Of a stretch of DNA of 64,000 nt, positions 16,450 through 25,469 are shown one piece after another. The notes below the pieces were generated by a model. It did not search any database. It saw only the letters and a program-made list of their open reading frames with translations, and had not been told where the DNA came from. Source of the DNA: Gordonia polyisoprenivorans (GTDB lineage: Bacteria > Actinomycetota > Actinomycetes > Mycobacteriales > Mycobacteriaceae). Position 1 is the stretch's first letter. Every line of letters begins with the position of its first letter. The stretch covers positions 1,612,001 to 1,676,000 of the forward strand of contig NZ_CP072203.1 of the NCBI RefSeq assembly GCF_017654315.1, written 5' to 3'. The translations under genes and the position numbers were made by a program.

Positions 16450-17232
16450 TCAGCCGAGCGCCTCGCGGCGATGGGCGGCAACGAATTCGAGGACGGCGGC
16501 CACATCCGCCGGATCGCCGACGCGATACTGGGCGGCGGTCTCACCGGCACCGACCTTGATGCTGATGTCGTGGTCGTGGCGCAGATGGGCGAAGGCCTTC
16601 TCGTCGGTGACGTCGTCACCGAGATAGATGACGACGTCGGCGCCGGTGCGGTCGCGCAGGAGGTCGAGCGCCAGGCCTTTGCTGGTCTCGATGACGGCGA
16701 GCTCGATGACCGCCTTGCCCTCGGTGGCCTCGACCCCGTCCCACCGGGCCGGGCCGAGACGAGCGCGGTCGAGCGCGGTCGCGGCGTCGGCGGGGCTCGC
16801 ATTGCGCACGTGCAGGGTGGTGCTGACCGGTTTGATCTCCACCGTGACACCGTCGAATTCTGCTGCGATGGAGTCGAACTCGTCGATGATCCGGGCGAGG
16901 AGCCGGCGCTGCTCGGCGGTGACCGGTTGGCCGAAGCCGGTGTCGAACTCGCTGCCGTGGCTGCCGACAAGGGTGATCGGGTCGTCGGCGAGACCGGACA
17001 GCGCGGCGAGATCCGACAGCGCCCGGCCGCTCACCACGGCCACCGAGGTGCGGTCGAGTCGGGCGGCGGCCCGTAACGCCTCGATCGATTCGGGCAGACC
17101 GACCGCGTCCTGCGGCCGGGAGACGATGGGTGCGATACAGCCGTCGTAGTCCGATGCGAGCAGCAGCCGCTCCACTGTGCTCGCCCGTAGCAGCGCGTCG
17201 GACAGTGGTGCCGGGATGCCCTCGGCGCTCAT
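16450..17232 (-). CDS. otsB: Trehalose-6-phosphate phosphatase
   Basis: OtsB dephosphorylates trehalose-6-phosphate to trehalose, the second step of the OtsAB route. The 260-residue HAD-superfamily enzyme has motif [14 protein letters not shown] (nucleophile and general-acid Asp), motif [15 protein letters not shown], and motif [16 protein letters not shown], with the cap sequence between them. The start ATG 17232 overlaps the otsA stop (ATGA), so translation is coupled and the enzymes are made together. In mycobacteria otsA and otsB2 are at separate loci, so this adjacency is a local feature. Confidence 0.95.
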   Translation of the reverse strand: MSAEGIPAPLSDALLRASTVERLLLASDYDGCIAPIVSRPQDAVGLPESIEALRAAARLDRTSVAVVSGRALSDLAALSGLADDPITLVGSHGSEFDTGFGQPVTAEQRRLLARIIDEFDSIAAEFDGVTVEIKPVSTTLHVRNASPADAATALDRARLGPARWDGVEATEGKAVIELAVIETSKGLALDLLRDRTGADVVIYLGDDVTDEKAFAHLRHDHDISIKVGAGETAAQYRVGDPADVAAVLEFVAAHRREALG

Positions 17233-18770
17233 CGCCGGTCGGCCGACTCGTCGGTCCCGGTCCCGTCGGTCCCGGTCTCGTCGGACTCGGAATCCAGCAG
17301 GCGCACACCGCGGTTCGCCGACGCCTCGGTTTCCGTGGTATCGGCCAGGGTGCCGAGGAAACTCGCCGCCCACTTGCCGACATCGTGGGCCAGAACCTGC
17401 CTGCGCAGGGCGCGCATACGGCGTCGGCCTTCTTCGGGGGCCTGCTCGACGGCGGCGACGATCGCGTCCTTGACGCCGTCGAGATCGTACGGGTTGGCCT
17501 GATACGCCGACCGCAATTCGGCTGCGGCGCCGGTGAACTCGCTCAGGACCAAGGCGCCACCGAGGTCGCTGCGGCACGCCACGTACTCCTTGGCGACGAG
17601 GTTCATCCCGTCACGCAGGGGCGTCACGAGCATGACGTCGGCGGCGACGAAGAAGGCGATGAGGTCGTCGCGGGGAATCGGGCGGTGCAGGTACTGCACG
17701 ATCGGCCGGCCGACCTCGCTGTAGCGGCCGTTGATGTTGCCGACGAGCTGTTCGATACCCGCACGCATCTGGATGTAGCTCTCCACGCGTTCGCGGCTCG
17801 GTGTCGCCAGCTGCACCATGACGGTGTCGGCGGCGTCGATCCGCTTCTCCTCCAGCAACTCCTGGAGCGCTCGGAGTCGAACGTCGATGCCCTTGGTGTA
17901 GTCGAGTCGGTCGACGCCGAGCATGATCGTCTTCGGGTTGCCGAGTTCCTTGCGGATCTCGGCGGCACGTTTGCGGATCTCCTTGGATCGCGCCTTCGTG
18001 TCGAGCTCGCCGGAATCGATGGAGATCGGGAAGGCCCCGACCCGTACCGTACGGAAACCGACCTGCACCACACCGAACCGCGACCGCACACCGACGGTGC
18101 CCTTGCTGGTGGCCTGACCGGCGAGACGCCGTGCGAGATAGAGAAAGTTCTGGGCGCCACCGGGGAGGTGGAAACCGATGAGGTCGGCGCCGAGGAGTCC
18201 CTCGACGATCTCGGTGCGCCAGGGCAGCTGCATGAACAACTCGACCGGCGGGAACGGGATGTGCAGGAAGAACCCGATCTTGAGGTCGGGGCGTAGCATC
18301 CGCAGCATCTTCGGGACGAGCTGCAGCTGGTAGTCCTGCACCCACACGACCGCACCCTCGGCGGCGGCCTTCGAGGCGGCTTCGGCGAAGCGACGATTCA
18401 CCTCGACGTAGGTGTTCCACCACTCGCGGTGATATTCGGGTTTGACGATGACGTCGTGGTACAGCGGCCACAGGGTGGCGTTGGAGAAGCCTTCGTAGTA
18501 CTCGGCGATCTCCTGCGTCGACAGCGGCACCGCCTGGATGCCGATGCCTTCGACCTCAGGGTTCTCCTCGGAGTCGGCGATACCCGACCATCCCACCCAG
18601 GCACCGGTGTGGGAGCGAAGGATGGGTTCGAGAGCGGTGACCAGACCGCCGGGGCTGCGCTTCCAGGTGATCTCGCCGTCGGCGTCGACCGACTTGTCGA
18701 CGGGCAGCCGGTTGGCCACCACGACGAACTCGGCGCCGGATTCGGGTATCGCTCGGCTCTCCGAGGTCAC
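17229..18770 (-). CDS. otsA: Trehalose-6-phosphate synthase
   Basis: A GT20 retaining glycosyltransferase, 513 residues, joining UDP- or ADP-glucose with glucose-6-phosphate. Visible landmarks are the N-terminal [12 protein letters not shown], the acceptor region [63 protein letters not shown], and the donor-binding [17 protein letters not shown]. Trehalose is both a stress solute and the carrier sugar for mycolates in this group. The start is GTG 18770, 3 bases after the stop of the small gene upstream. The C-terminus has an Asp/Thr/Gly-rich tail (about 30 residues) not needed for activity. Confidence 0.96.
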   Translation of the reverse strand: MTSESRAIPESGAEFVVVANRLPVDKSVDADGEITWKRSPGGLVTALEPILRSHTGAWVGWSGIADSEENPEVEGIGIQAVPLSTQEIAEYYEGFSNATLWPLYHDVIVKPEYHREWWNTYVEVNRRFAEAASKAAAEGAVVWVQDYQLQLVPKMLRMLRPDLKIGFFLHIPFPPVELFMQLPWRTEIVEGLLGADLIGFHLPGGAQNFLYLARRLAGQATSKGTVGVRSRFGVVQVGFRTVRVGAFPISIDSGELDTKARSKEIRKRAAEIRKELGNPKTIMLGVDRLDYTKGIDVRLRALQELLEEKRIDAADTVMVQLATPSRERVESYIQMRAGIEQLVGNINGRYSEVGRPIVQYLHRPIPRDDLIAFFVAADVMLVTPLRDGMNLVAKEYVACRSDLGGALVLSEFTGAAAELRSAYQANPYDLDGVKDAIVAAVEQAPEEGRRRMRALRRQVLAHDVGKWAASFLGTLADTTETEASANRGVRLLDSESDETGTDGTGTDESADRR

Positions 18771-18773
18771 GGG

Positions 18774-18938
18774 TCAGGCGTTCTCGCCCGGTGCGATTCC
18801 CAACATCGCCAGCAGCATCCGGCACTCGTCGGCGTCTGTCGCATAGGCGGCGACGACGCGTCGCGCGGAGATCGCGGTCTCGTCGGCCACCGGCTCGAGC
18901 TCTTCGTCGGCGATGTCGGTGGTTTTGGCTGCTGCCAT
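18774..18938 (-). CDS. Small conserved protein upstream of otsA
   Basis: A 54-residue acidic protein ending CRMLLAMLGIAPGENA. A gene of similar size (Rv3489, recalled from memory) lies directly before otsA in M. tuberculosis, so this looks like its orthologue. It stops 3 bases before the otsA GTG, which implies co-translation and a possible role in setting OtsA levels or activity; that role is inference. Two ATG codons overlap at 18941 and 18938; GAGGGG is better spaced for the second, so I use 18938. No cysteine pair or membrane segment beyond a single Cys is seen. Confidence 0.65.
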   Translation of the reverse strand: MAAAKTTDIADEELEPVADETAISARRVVAAYATDADECRMLLAMLGIAPGENA

Positions 18939-19060
18939 CATGTCCCCTCGGTCGTGGCCCCGGATGGGGCGCCGCGGTCGTCGGATGTCGTGGTTGTCGC
19001 ACCGTCGTGTGGTGCGCGCGACCTCCCATGGTACCCGGTCACCCGCTGAGGGCTTCGCGG

Positions 19061-20488
19061 TCACCACTCGATCCGGCGGCGTCGGCGCAGGCGGCGCCGG
19101 TGTGCCCATTCGGGCCGGACGATCTGGGGCCGGCGCAGTGTGCGGGCGATGAACTCGCCGAGGGTCACCCCCGCGGCCAGCGCGCAGCCCACGCCCAGGG
19201 CGCTGCCCGCCCAGGTGAGTCCGTCGAGGGTCTGATCGTTGAGCAGCCCGTACAGACCGCGGTAGACGGCGAGACCCGGCAGCAGGGGCGTGATACCGGC
19301 AACCGCGACGACCAGTGGTGGGGTGAGTGCGCGGCGGGCCAGCAGACCGCCGAGCATGCCGATGCAGACCGCGGCCAAACCGGACCCGATGACGTCGCCG
19401 ACCGGGATGAACGAGGCGCCCGCGGCCACGCCGACACCGATCACGCCCGAGATGAAGGCGACCGGCAGCGCGCGCCGCTCGGCGTAACAGGCCAACGCGA
19501 ACGCGAATGCGGCGAAGGCGCCCGCGGCCACGCGCGCGGGGATGTCGACGGCGGCGAACTCGGTGGTGGTGGTGATGGCGGGCAGATAGATGCCGACCGC
19601 CGACAGCATCCGCAGCGCCATGCCGACGCCGGCGATGATGCCACCGGTCATCAGCAACAGCTCGAAGAAGCGGGCGACACCGGTGATCGGTGCGCCGGTG
19701 ATGGCATCCTGCACCGAGCCCACCAGCGACAGCCCAGACAGCAGCACGACGATGCCCGCAGCGATGACCTGGGACGGCATGATCTCGATCCCGAGTTTCT
19801 CGCCGCCCTCGAACACCAGCGCCGCCGGTACCACCGCGATGAAGCCGCCGGTGACCTGTTGGAAGAAGATCGGGGTGCCGATCCGATTGAGCAGCCGATT
19901 GATGGTGACGGTGACCCCGGTCGTCACGAACGCCAACAGCGCGATCAGCGGACCACCGCCGAGCAGCACGCTGATGCCTGCGGCCATCAGGCCCCACGCG
20001 AGAGTCGCGACCTTGTACGGGTAAGGGTGTGGGGCGGCGATGATCGCGTCGACCATCCGGTGCGCGGTGGCCGGGGTGATCGCCGAATCCCGGATGCGGC
20101 GGATGAGTTTGTCGACCTGCGCGAGTCGGGTGAAGTCCAGCGAACGGTAGTGGACGGTCTCCATCGTCGTGATCGGCGGCAACGTCGCACCGCGTCGGGC
20201 ACTGACGACGATGGTGTTGTAGGTGACATCCACATCGACGTCCTCGATGCCGTAGATGTTCGCGACGAACTGGATCTGGCTACCGGTGTCGATCGCGCCG
20301 GTTCCCGAGTCGAGTAGCACCGCGCCGATCTTGGTCGCCAGGTCGAGCACCTCGGTGATGGCCCCGACGTCGAACCGATCGATCGGGCGCCGGGGCGCCA
20401 CCATGATGCTGCCGGGCTCGATGGTGTCGATCGTGGCCTGGCTGGTGCCGATGAGGCGGCGGGCGGTGCGGCGGATATACTCGCGCAA
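19061..20488 (-). CDS. thrE: Threonine/serine exporter, ThrE type
   Basis: A 475-residue inner-membrane exporter. The N-terminal 150 residues form the soluble ThrE domain (VLDLATKIGAVLLDSGTGA, SLDFTRLAQVDKLIRRI), followed by about ten membrane segments in two halves (LAWGLMAAGISVLLGGG; GLAAVCIGMLGGLLAR and others). In Corynebacterium glutamicum ThrE exports L-threonine and L-serine. The start is a TTG at 20488 with GGAGG 5 bases upstream; that ribosome site lies on the complementary strand of the tRNA-Thr acceptor stem (20494-20498). Starting at the ATG of MVAPRRPI would remove conserved residues. Confidence 0.93.
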   Translation of the reverse strand: MREYIRRTARRLIGTSQATIDTIEPGSIMVAPRRPIDRFDVGAITEVLDLATKIGAVLLDSGTGAIDTGSQIQFVANIYGIEDVDVDVTYNTIVVSARRGATLPPITTMETVHYRSLDFTRLAQVDKLIRRIRDSAITPATAHRMVDAIIAAPHPYPYKVATLAWGLMAAGISVLLGGGPLIALLAFVTTGVTVTINRLLNRIGTPIFFQQVTGGFIAVVPAALVFEGGEKLGIEIMPSQVIAAGIVVLLSGLSLVGSVQDAITGAPITGVARFFELLLMTGGIIAGVGMALRMLSAVGIYLPAITTTTEFAAVDIPARVAAGAFAAFAFALACYAERRALPVAFISGVIGVGVAAGASFIPVGDVIGSGLAAVCIGMLGGLLARRALTPPLVVAVAGITPLLPGLAVYRGLYGLLNDQTLDGLTWAGSALGVGCALAAGVTLGEFIARTLRRPQIVRPEWAHRRRLRRRRRIEW

Positions 20489-20492
20489 GCAT

Positions 20493-20564
20493 GCCTCCTT
20501 AGCTCAGTGGTAGAGCACTCGCCTTGTAAGCGAGCGGTCGTCAGTTCAATCCTGACAGGGGGCT
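20493..20564 (+). tRNA. tRNA-Thr (anticodon TGT)
   Basis: A 72-base cloverleaf: acceptor GCCTCCT paired with AGGGGGC (one wobble), D-arm GCTC/GAGC, anticodon stem CTCGC/GCGAG with loop CTTGTAA (anticodon TGT), T-arm GTCAG-TTCAATC-CTGAC, discriminator T. CCA is not encoded. It is divergent from thrE, 4 bases away. Confidence 0.96.
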
Positions 20565-20577
20565 CGCCTGCAGACCG

Positions 20578-20608
20578 CGGCCCGTCCGGTGTGATTTCGG
20601 ACGGGCCG
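20578..20608 (+). terminator. Terminator hairpin after tRNA-Thr
   Basis: A perfect 11-bp stem, CGGCCCGTCCG and CGGACGGGCCG, around a 9-base loop, 13 bases after the tRNA. There is no T-tract, which is common for actinobacterial terminators. Confidence 0.65.
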
Positions 20609-20677
20609 TCGGTGTGGGTGGGTGCGCAGTGGATGTCGTCGAGTTGCCATCGTCCCGCGCCGGCCTGTGTGCGCGAT

Positions 20678-20683
20678 TAGAGT
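20678..20683 (+). promoter_or_regulatory. -10 box of a predicted leaderless arcA transcript
   Basis: TAGAGT lies exactly 6 bases before the arcA ATG at 20690, with no Shine-Dalgarno sequence. Confidence 0.5.
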
Positions 20684-20689
20684 TCGCGT

Positions 20690-21913
20690 ATGACTTTCCA
20701 CGTCGACTCCGAAGTGGGGACGCTCACCCAGGTCATCCTGCACAAGCCCGGGATCGAGTTGTTGCGCCTCACACCCGACAACGTCAAGGGACTGCTGTTC
20801 GACGACGTTATGTGGGCCGAGAAGGCGCAGGAGGAGCACGAGCAGTTCCAGCAGATCCTGCGCGACCTCGGGGTGACGGTGCATCTCTACCAGGACCTGC
20901 TCGCCGAGGCGCTCGCCCAGGGCGGTGCGCGCGATGAGCTGGCGGCCGAGCTGATCACCGAAACCCAGTTCGGTACCGAACTCGACGGACCACTGCAGGA
21001 GTTGCTCGACGAGCGCACACCCGATCAGCTGGCCGAGTTGTTGATCGGCGGCATGCTCAAGCGAGAGGCGGCGCCACACCTCGGTGGCGTGTCGAGCCTG
21101 CTGCTCCACAGCCTCGACGACGACGGCTTCCTCCTCGCGCCGCTGCCCAATCACCTTTTCCAGCGCGACAATTCGGCGTGGATCTATGCCGGGGTCAACC
21201 TCAACCCGATGGCCAAACCGGCACGACAACGCGAGACCATCAACTCGCGGTTGATCTACAACTTCCATCCGATGTTCACCGCGGAGGAGTTCGCCTTCTA
21301 CAACGGCAACGATCCGATGCGGCATACACCGGCCACCATCGAGGGCGGGGACATTCTCGTCATCGGCAACCGCACGGTGATGGTCGGCATGAGTGAACGC
21401 ACCGCCCCGCAGGGCATCGAGGTACTCGCCGAAAACCTGTTCAAGTCGGGGGCCGTCGACAAGGTCATCGTCGTCGAACTCCCGATGGAGCGGGCGTTCA
21501 TGCATCTCGACACCGCCATGACCCAGGTCGATCGCGACGCGTTCAGTGTCTACCCGTATCTGCCGGATACGTTGCGCTCCTACACTCTGGTCCCGCGAAA
21601 TGACCAGGGCCACTTCACCGTGACCGAGAATGCCGAGTTGTTCGCCGTGGTGGCCGAGGCGCTCGGGGTGGACACGTTGCGGGTTCTCAAGGCGCCGATC
21701 GATCGGCTCGAGGCGGCCCGGGCGCAGTGGGACGACGGCAACAACTTCTTGACCGTGTCGCCGGGTGTCGTGGTCGGGTACGAGCGCAATGTCACGACCA
21801 ACAAGTATCTGGGTGACAACGGTATTCAGGTTATCGCCATGTCGGGGTCGGAGCTCGGGCGTGGTCGAGGCGGGCCGCGGTGCATGTCCTGTCCGATTGA
21901 GCGTGAGGCCTGA
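20690..21913 (+). CDS. arcA: Arginine deiminase
   Basis: ArcA hydrolyses arginine to citrulline and ammonia, the first step of the arginine deiminase pathway. The 407-residue product has the guanidino-group-modifying fold: VDSEVGTLTQVILHKPG at the start, PNHLFQRDNSAWIY, IEGGDILVIG, FMHLDTAMTQVDRD (catalytic His-Asp) and the nucleophilic Cys in GRGRGGPRCMSCPIERE at the end. Neither arcB nor arcC is adjacent, so here it may serve nitrogen release or acid resistance rather than ATP production; that is inference. The carboxylesterase gene starts 3 bases after its stop. Confidence 0.97.
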   Translation: MTFHVDSEVGTLTQVILHKPGIELLRLTPDNVKGLLFDDVMWAEKAQEEHEQFQQILRDLGVTVHLYQDLLAEALAQGGARDELAAELITETQFGTELDGPLQELLDERTPDQLAELLIGGMLKREAAPHLGGVSSLLLHSLDDDGFLLAPLPNHLFQRDNSAWIYAGVNLNPMAKPARQRETINSRLIYNFHPMFTAEEFAFYNGNDPMRHTPATIEGGDILVIGNRTVMVGMSERTAPQGIEVLAENLFKSGAVDKVIVVELPMERAFMHLDTAMTQVDRDAFSVYPYLPDTLRSYTLVPRNDQGHFTVTENAELFAVVAEALGVDTLRVLKAPIDRLEAARAQWDDGNNFLTVSPGVVVGYERNVTTNKYLGDNGIQVIAMSGSELGRGRGGPRCMSCPIEREA

Positions 21914-21915
21914 GC

Positions 21916-23460
21916 ATGAGTGACACACAGGGCGGCGGCGACTCTTCGGCTCCGGTGGTGGAGACCACCTCGGGCGCCTATCGCGGTGTTCGTGACCACT
22001 GGATTCAACTGTGGAAGGGCATCCGGTACGCCGCGCCACCCGTGGGTGAGAATCGATGGCGTCGTGCGCGTCCGGCGACTCCGCATACTGGGGTCGTCGA
22101 CGCCGACCGGTTCGGTGCGGTATGCCCGCAGTCGCGCAATCCGGCGATCGGTCTGGGTAGTGATCCGGTGATGGACGAGGACTGTCTGTTCCTCAACGTA
22201 TGGGCCCCGGTGGCCGGCGCCGACTCACCGCGACCGGTGATCGTGTGGGTACATGGTGGCGCCTACGTTTTCGGGTCCGGCAGCCAACCGCTGTACGACG
22301 GCACCCGGATGGCCGCACAGCGTGACGTCGTTGTGGTGACGATCAACTACCGCGTCGGCGCCTTCGGCTTCGCCGACATGGGGCCGGTGATCGACGGCGT
22401 GGAAACCAATGTCGCGTTGTCGGATGTGTTGGCCGCGTTGACGTGGGTACGCGACAACATCTCCGGGTTCGGTGGCGACCCGGCGCAGGTGACGGTGGCC
22501 GGCGAGTCGGCTGGCGGTGGGATCGTCACCACGCTGCTCACGATCCCGGCCGCGCGCGGACTGTTCCATCGGGCGATCGCCCAGAGTTCACCGGCGACGG
22601 CGGTCGCCTCGGCGCAGCGGATGGGGATTGTCTCCGAGCGTATCGCCGCCGCTATTCCCGGCGATCTGCGCTCGGCGTCGTCGGCGCAGTTTGTCGACGC
22701 GCAGATGCAGGTCTTCGCCGAAGTGCCGCAAGAGAATCCGGGAATACTGGCCTTCACGGTCACGGTCGACGGGGATCTGGTTCCGCATCATCCGATCGAC
22801 GTGTACCGGGCCGGTGAATCGATCCCGGTGCCGCTGCTGATCGGAACGAACCGCGACGAGTCCGCGCTTTTCCGTTACATGAAGTCCCCGTTGATGCCGA
22901 TCGATCTGCCGACGATCCGCACCATGTTCGAGCGGATCGCGCTCGAACAACCCGAACTCCGTGTACCCGATGAGCGCACCGTACTCGCGGCGTATCCACG
23001 AAAGGCCAAAGCCGCCGGGCTCGGGATTGCGCGGGACTTGGCTTTCCGGATGCCGACGTTGTGGGTGGCCGACGCGCACGCCGAGGTGGCGCCGGTGTAC
23101 ATGTACCGATTCGACTGGGCTCCCAGGATGTTCCGTGTACTGCGCCTCGGCGCCACGCACGGCACAGAGCTCAACTACACTTGGGGCAATCTGCCCGCCG
23201 GACGCAAGGACATCACCTACAAGCTGGGCGGACGGGCAACCGGTGAAAAGATTGCCGAACGCCTCCTCGGTCGATGGGGATCGTTTGTGCGAGAAGGTGT
23301 TCCCGACGTCCGGCTCGACTCGGGTCCGACGCCCTCGTGGCCCCGATATCGCAGCGACGATCGTCATTCCCTGGTGATCGACGAGGACGATCGCGTCGTC
23401 CAAGGGCTCGACGACAACCTCCGCGCCACCTGGGGCAACGACATCCTCGCCTTCCGTTGA
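21916..23460 (+). CDS. Type B carboxylesterase/lipase
   Basis: A 514-residue alpha/beta hydrolase of the carboxylesterase B family. It shows GIRYAAPPVGENRW, the oxyanion-hole VWVHGGAYVFGSG, the nucleophile elbow VAGESAGGGIV, an acidic member in IGTNRDESALF, and the His in GATHGTELNY. No signal peptide is visible. The substrate is unknown; xenobiotic or wax/ester hydrolysis is common in this group. It is co-transcribed with arcA (3-base gap), which gives no obvious metabolic link. A second, diverged family member lies at 39329. Confidence 0.94.
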   Translation: MSDTQGGGDSSAPVVETTSGAYRGVRDHWIQLWKGIRYAAPPVGENRWRRARPATPHTGVVDADRFGAVCPQSRNPAIGLGSDPVMDEDCLFLNVWAPVAGADSPRPVIVWVHGGAYVFGSGSQPLYDGTRMAAQRDVVVVTINYRVGAFGFADMGPVIDGVETNVALSDVLAALTWVRDNISGFGGDPAQVTVAGESAGGGIVTTLLTIPAARGLFHRAIAQSSPATAVASAQRMGIVSERIAAAIPGDLRSASSAQFVDAQMQVFAEVPQENPGILAFTVTVDGDLVPHHPIDVYRAGESIPVPLLIGTNRDESALFRYMKSPLMPIDLPTIRTMFERIALEQPELRVPDERTVLAAYPRKAKAAGLGIARDLAFRMPTLWVADAHAEVAPVYMYRFDWAPRMFRVLRLGATHGTELNYTWGNLPAGRKDITYKLGGRATGEKIAERLLGRWGSFVREGVPDVRLDSGPTPSWPRYRSDDRHSLVIDEDDRVVQGLDDNLRATWGNDILAFR

Positions 23461-23497
23461 GGTAGCGCTGTGAGCTGAATCCAGCTCTGGTGCAGGT

Positions 23498-23537
23498 GGT
23501 CTCGAGGCTCGCCGCACGCGGCTCGCACCTCGACCAG
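23498..23537. repeat. Extragenic palindrome, type A
   Basis: The inverted-orientation copy (GGTCTCGAGGCTCGCC, CACGCGGC, TCGCACCTCGACC). It forms the far 3' edge of the broken HNH module. Confidence 0.85.
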
Positions 23538-23655
23538 CGGGGGAAGGCGACTCGCCATCGAAGAATGCTCGCGCCTTTCCCCGCCTGACAATCGGATGCT
23601 GACGCCCTTCCCGCCCGGTGGCCGACCTACCCGATGGACGGGCCCTTCCCATCCC

Positions 23656-23699
23656 GGTGGTCGAGGTGCCGAGGAGCGTTAGCGACGAGCCTCGAGACC
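23656..23699. repeat. Extragenic palindrome, type B
   Basis: GGTGGTCGAGGTGCCGAGG, centre AGCGTTAGCGACG, then AGCCTCGAGACC. The adjoining CGGGCCACGGACGCTCGAAC and GAACTCCATGG segments are the reverse complement of sequence after the partial gene at 1-318. Bases 23461-23840 contain no gene. Confidence 0.85.
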
Positions 23700-23840
23700 C
23701 CTTGTGCTGACGGGTTTCCGGGCCACGGACGCTCGAACACCTCGACCATCGGGCGGGGATTTCTCCATGGAGTTCTCAAACAACAGATGCGGTCCCGGCG
23801 ATGCCGGGTGCAGGGGATTCAGGTTGTGGGGCAGGGTAGG

Positions 23841-25131
23841 TCAGGCTGCGGTGTCGTCGAGGCGCATAGTGCGTCGGTGGTAGGACGGCACGGGTTGTCG
23901 TTTCGGGTCGATGCTGGCGGGTGGGATGAGCCAGGGGTGTCGGTCGAAGCCGATGATGATGTCCCAGCCGTGGTGGTGGTGGACGTCGTCGTGGCAGCTG
24001 GAGCACAGGAGGCAGCCGTTGTCGAGGTCGGTGGGACCGCCGTCGGCCCAGTGGTGCACATGGTGTGCTTGGCAGCGTCCGGCGTGGGCACCGCATTTGA
24101 TGCATCCACGATCCCGGACGAGTAGTGCTTTGCGTTGTCCGGGGGTGAAGAAGCGTTTTGCTTCGCCAACACTGAGCGGTACACCGTGGGGGTCGAGCAT
24201 GATCGTGGTGATGGTGGTGTCACACGACGGCAGTTTCGCGGTGGCTTCGGTGATGGCACCCATGTTCTGCAACTCCCCACCGAGTGCCGGGTTGTCGGCT
24301 GACCAGGTCCACAACAGTCCGTTGGTGGGTGTGGCCGAGAAGGTGGTGTCGGCCAATCCTTGTGCCGCGAGTTCGACGATCGTTTCGAACGCGGCGGCGC
24401 AGATCTGTTCGGGTGTGCGCGGGTCGGGGGAGCCGTCGGGTTGAGGCTTGGCGCCGACAGGGTTTCCATCAGGGTGCGGGTTTTTTCGCCGGCGATGGTG
24501 TCGAGGTTCGCTGAGATTTCCAGCCGTCCGTCGTCGGTGATGCGGTCGGTGTAGGAGTTGATTCGCTTGTCCTCGGCGGCAGGTAACCCGCCGGGGGTCT
24601 CCGCGGCGAGCTCGTTACCGAGTTGCCGCGCGTAGAGGTTGATCTCGGCGGGGGTGAAGCCGGCGAAATAGTGCGACAGCAGCTTCCGCAGAAACTCGCA
24701 CCGCTGGACGGTGTCCATAGGTTCGGGGCAGCGGGTGTCGATGTGCGCCAACCCGCGCACGATCGCGTCGGTGTGTTCGGAGGAGATGGGCCCGTCAGCA
24801 GCATGTGCGAGCAGTAGATCAATGTCGGTGGTGGCCGAGATTCGCACGTACCGACCTGCGACCGAGGGCGCGAAACCCATGCTGATCAACAGTTCTCGCA
24901 GCCGGGTGGTCTTGGGTCGGCCACCCCCAGTCGGTCCAGTTCGCCGGCGAGGGTGGTGGCGTGGTGATCGACCAGATTGCGGAGTAGCAGGACTTGTTTC
25001 ATCGCGCCGAAGGCTTGGGGTCCGGTCATGTCCGGGTTGCATTGCAGGTCGCTGAGTTGGGTGACGGTGGCGGCGAAGACTGCTTCGGCATCAACGGATT
25101 CGGTGTCAAGGACTGTAGTGGATTCGATCAT
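23841..25131 (-). pseudogene. DUF222/HNH endonuclease broken by two frameshifts
   Basis: A full-length homologue of the gene at 58008-59297, read in three successive frames. The first part (MIESTTVLDTESVDAEAV to GELDRLGVAD) breaks between 24914 and 24915, where one base is missing relative to the intact copy. The middle part (KTTRLRELLISMGFAPSV to RTLMETLSAP) breaks near 24450, where GGG has become GG. The last part (GLADTTFSATPTNGLL to RRTMRLDDTAA) carries an intact HNH domain with an extra His (DDVHHHHGWD). Each break is a one-base loss, so the intact frame is never regained. The start ATG 25131 has GAGGGG upstream, as in the intact copy. Either the gene is decaying or two homopolymer-type sequencing errors are present. 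Confidence 0.85.
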
Positions 25132-25204
25132 GGGCCCCTCCCCGGTGGCTGATCGGTGTGATGGGTCCAGTCTACGGGACAGCATGTTCGACGCAGGGGG
25201 TATT

Positions 25205-25228
25205 TTGATCAATTCTGCTTGTGGACAA
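25205..25228 (-). promoter_or_regulatory. Conserved upstream block of the HNH module with DnaA-box-like motif
   Basis: On the minus strand TTGTCCACA (25220-25228) is followed by AGCAGAA and the palindrome TTGATCAA (25205-25212). The same block, in the same order, precedes the intact HNH gene at 57910-57933. TTGTCCACA equals the actinobacterial DnaA-box consensus. Confidence 0.55.
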
Positions 25229-25324
25229 AGTGTTTCGGCGCCGAATTTCTGTCGGTACGGCGTGGTAGGGGTGTGGGTTTCGCTGTGGTTGATGGATGTG
25301 GTTGGGAGGCTTGTTTTCTCGCCG

Positions 25325-25365
25325 GGTCTCGAGGCTCGCCGCACGCGGCTCGCACCTCGACCATC
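25325..25365. repeat. Extragenic palindrome, type A
   Basis: GGTCTCGAGGCTCGCC to CGCACCTCGACCATC. It lies about 200 bases upstream of the broken HNH gene, at the same place as the copy at 57771 before the intact gene. The rest of 25132-25469 is the HNH promoter region and a tail with GTCGAT/TCGACC fragments related to the 24-bp array at 57631; no gene is seen. Confidence 0.87.
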
Positions 25366-25469
25366 GGGGGGAAGGGTTCTCGAGCGTCGGGTAGAACGGT
25401 TCCCCGTCGATCGGGGAGGGTGCTCGACCAATGGGAGGGTGCCTTTGTCCATTGCCGTAGCATCGGGGC

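Noticed and set aside
24886..25452. A short independent gene encoding the DUF222 N-terminus
   Set aside because: It ends abruptly in GVADPRPPGCENC where the intact copy continues; the rest of the gene follows in the next frame.
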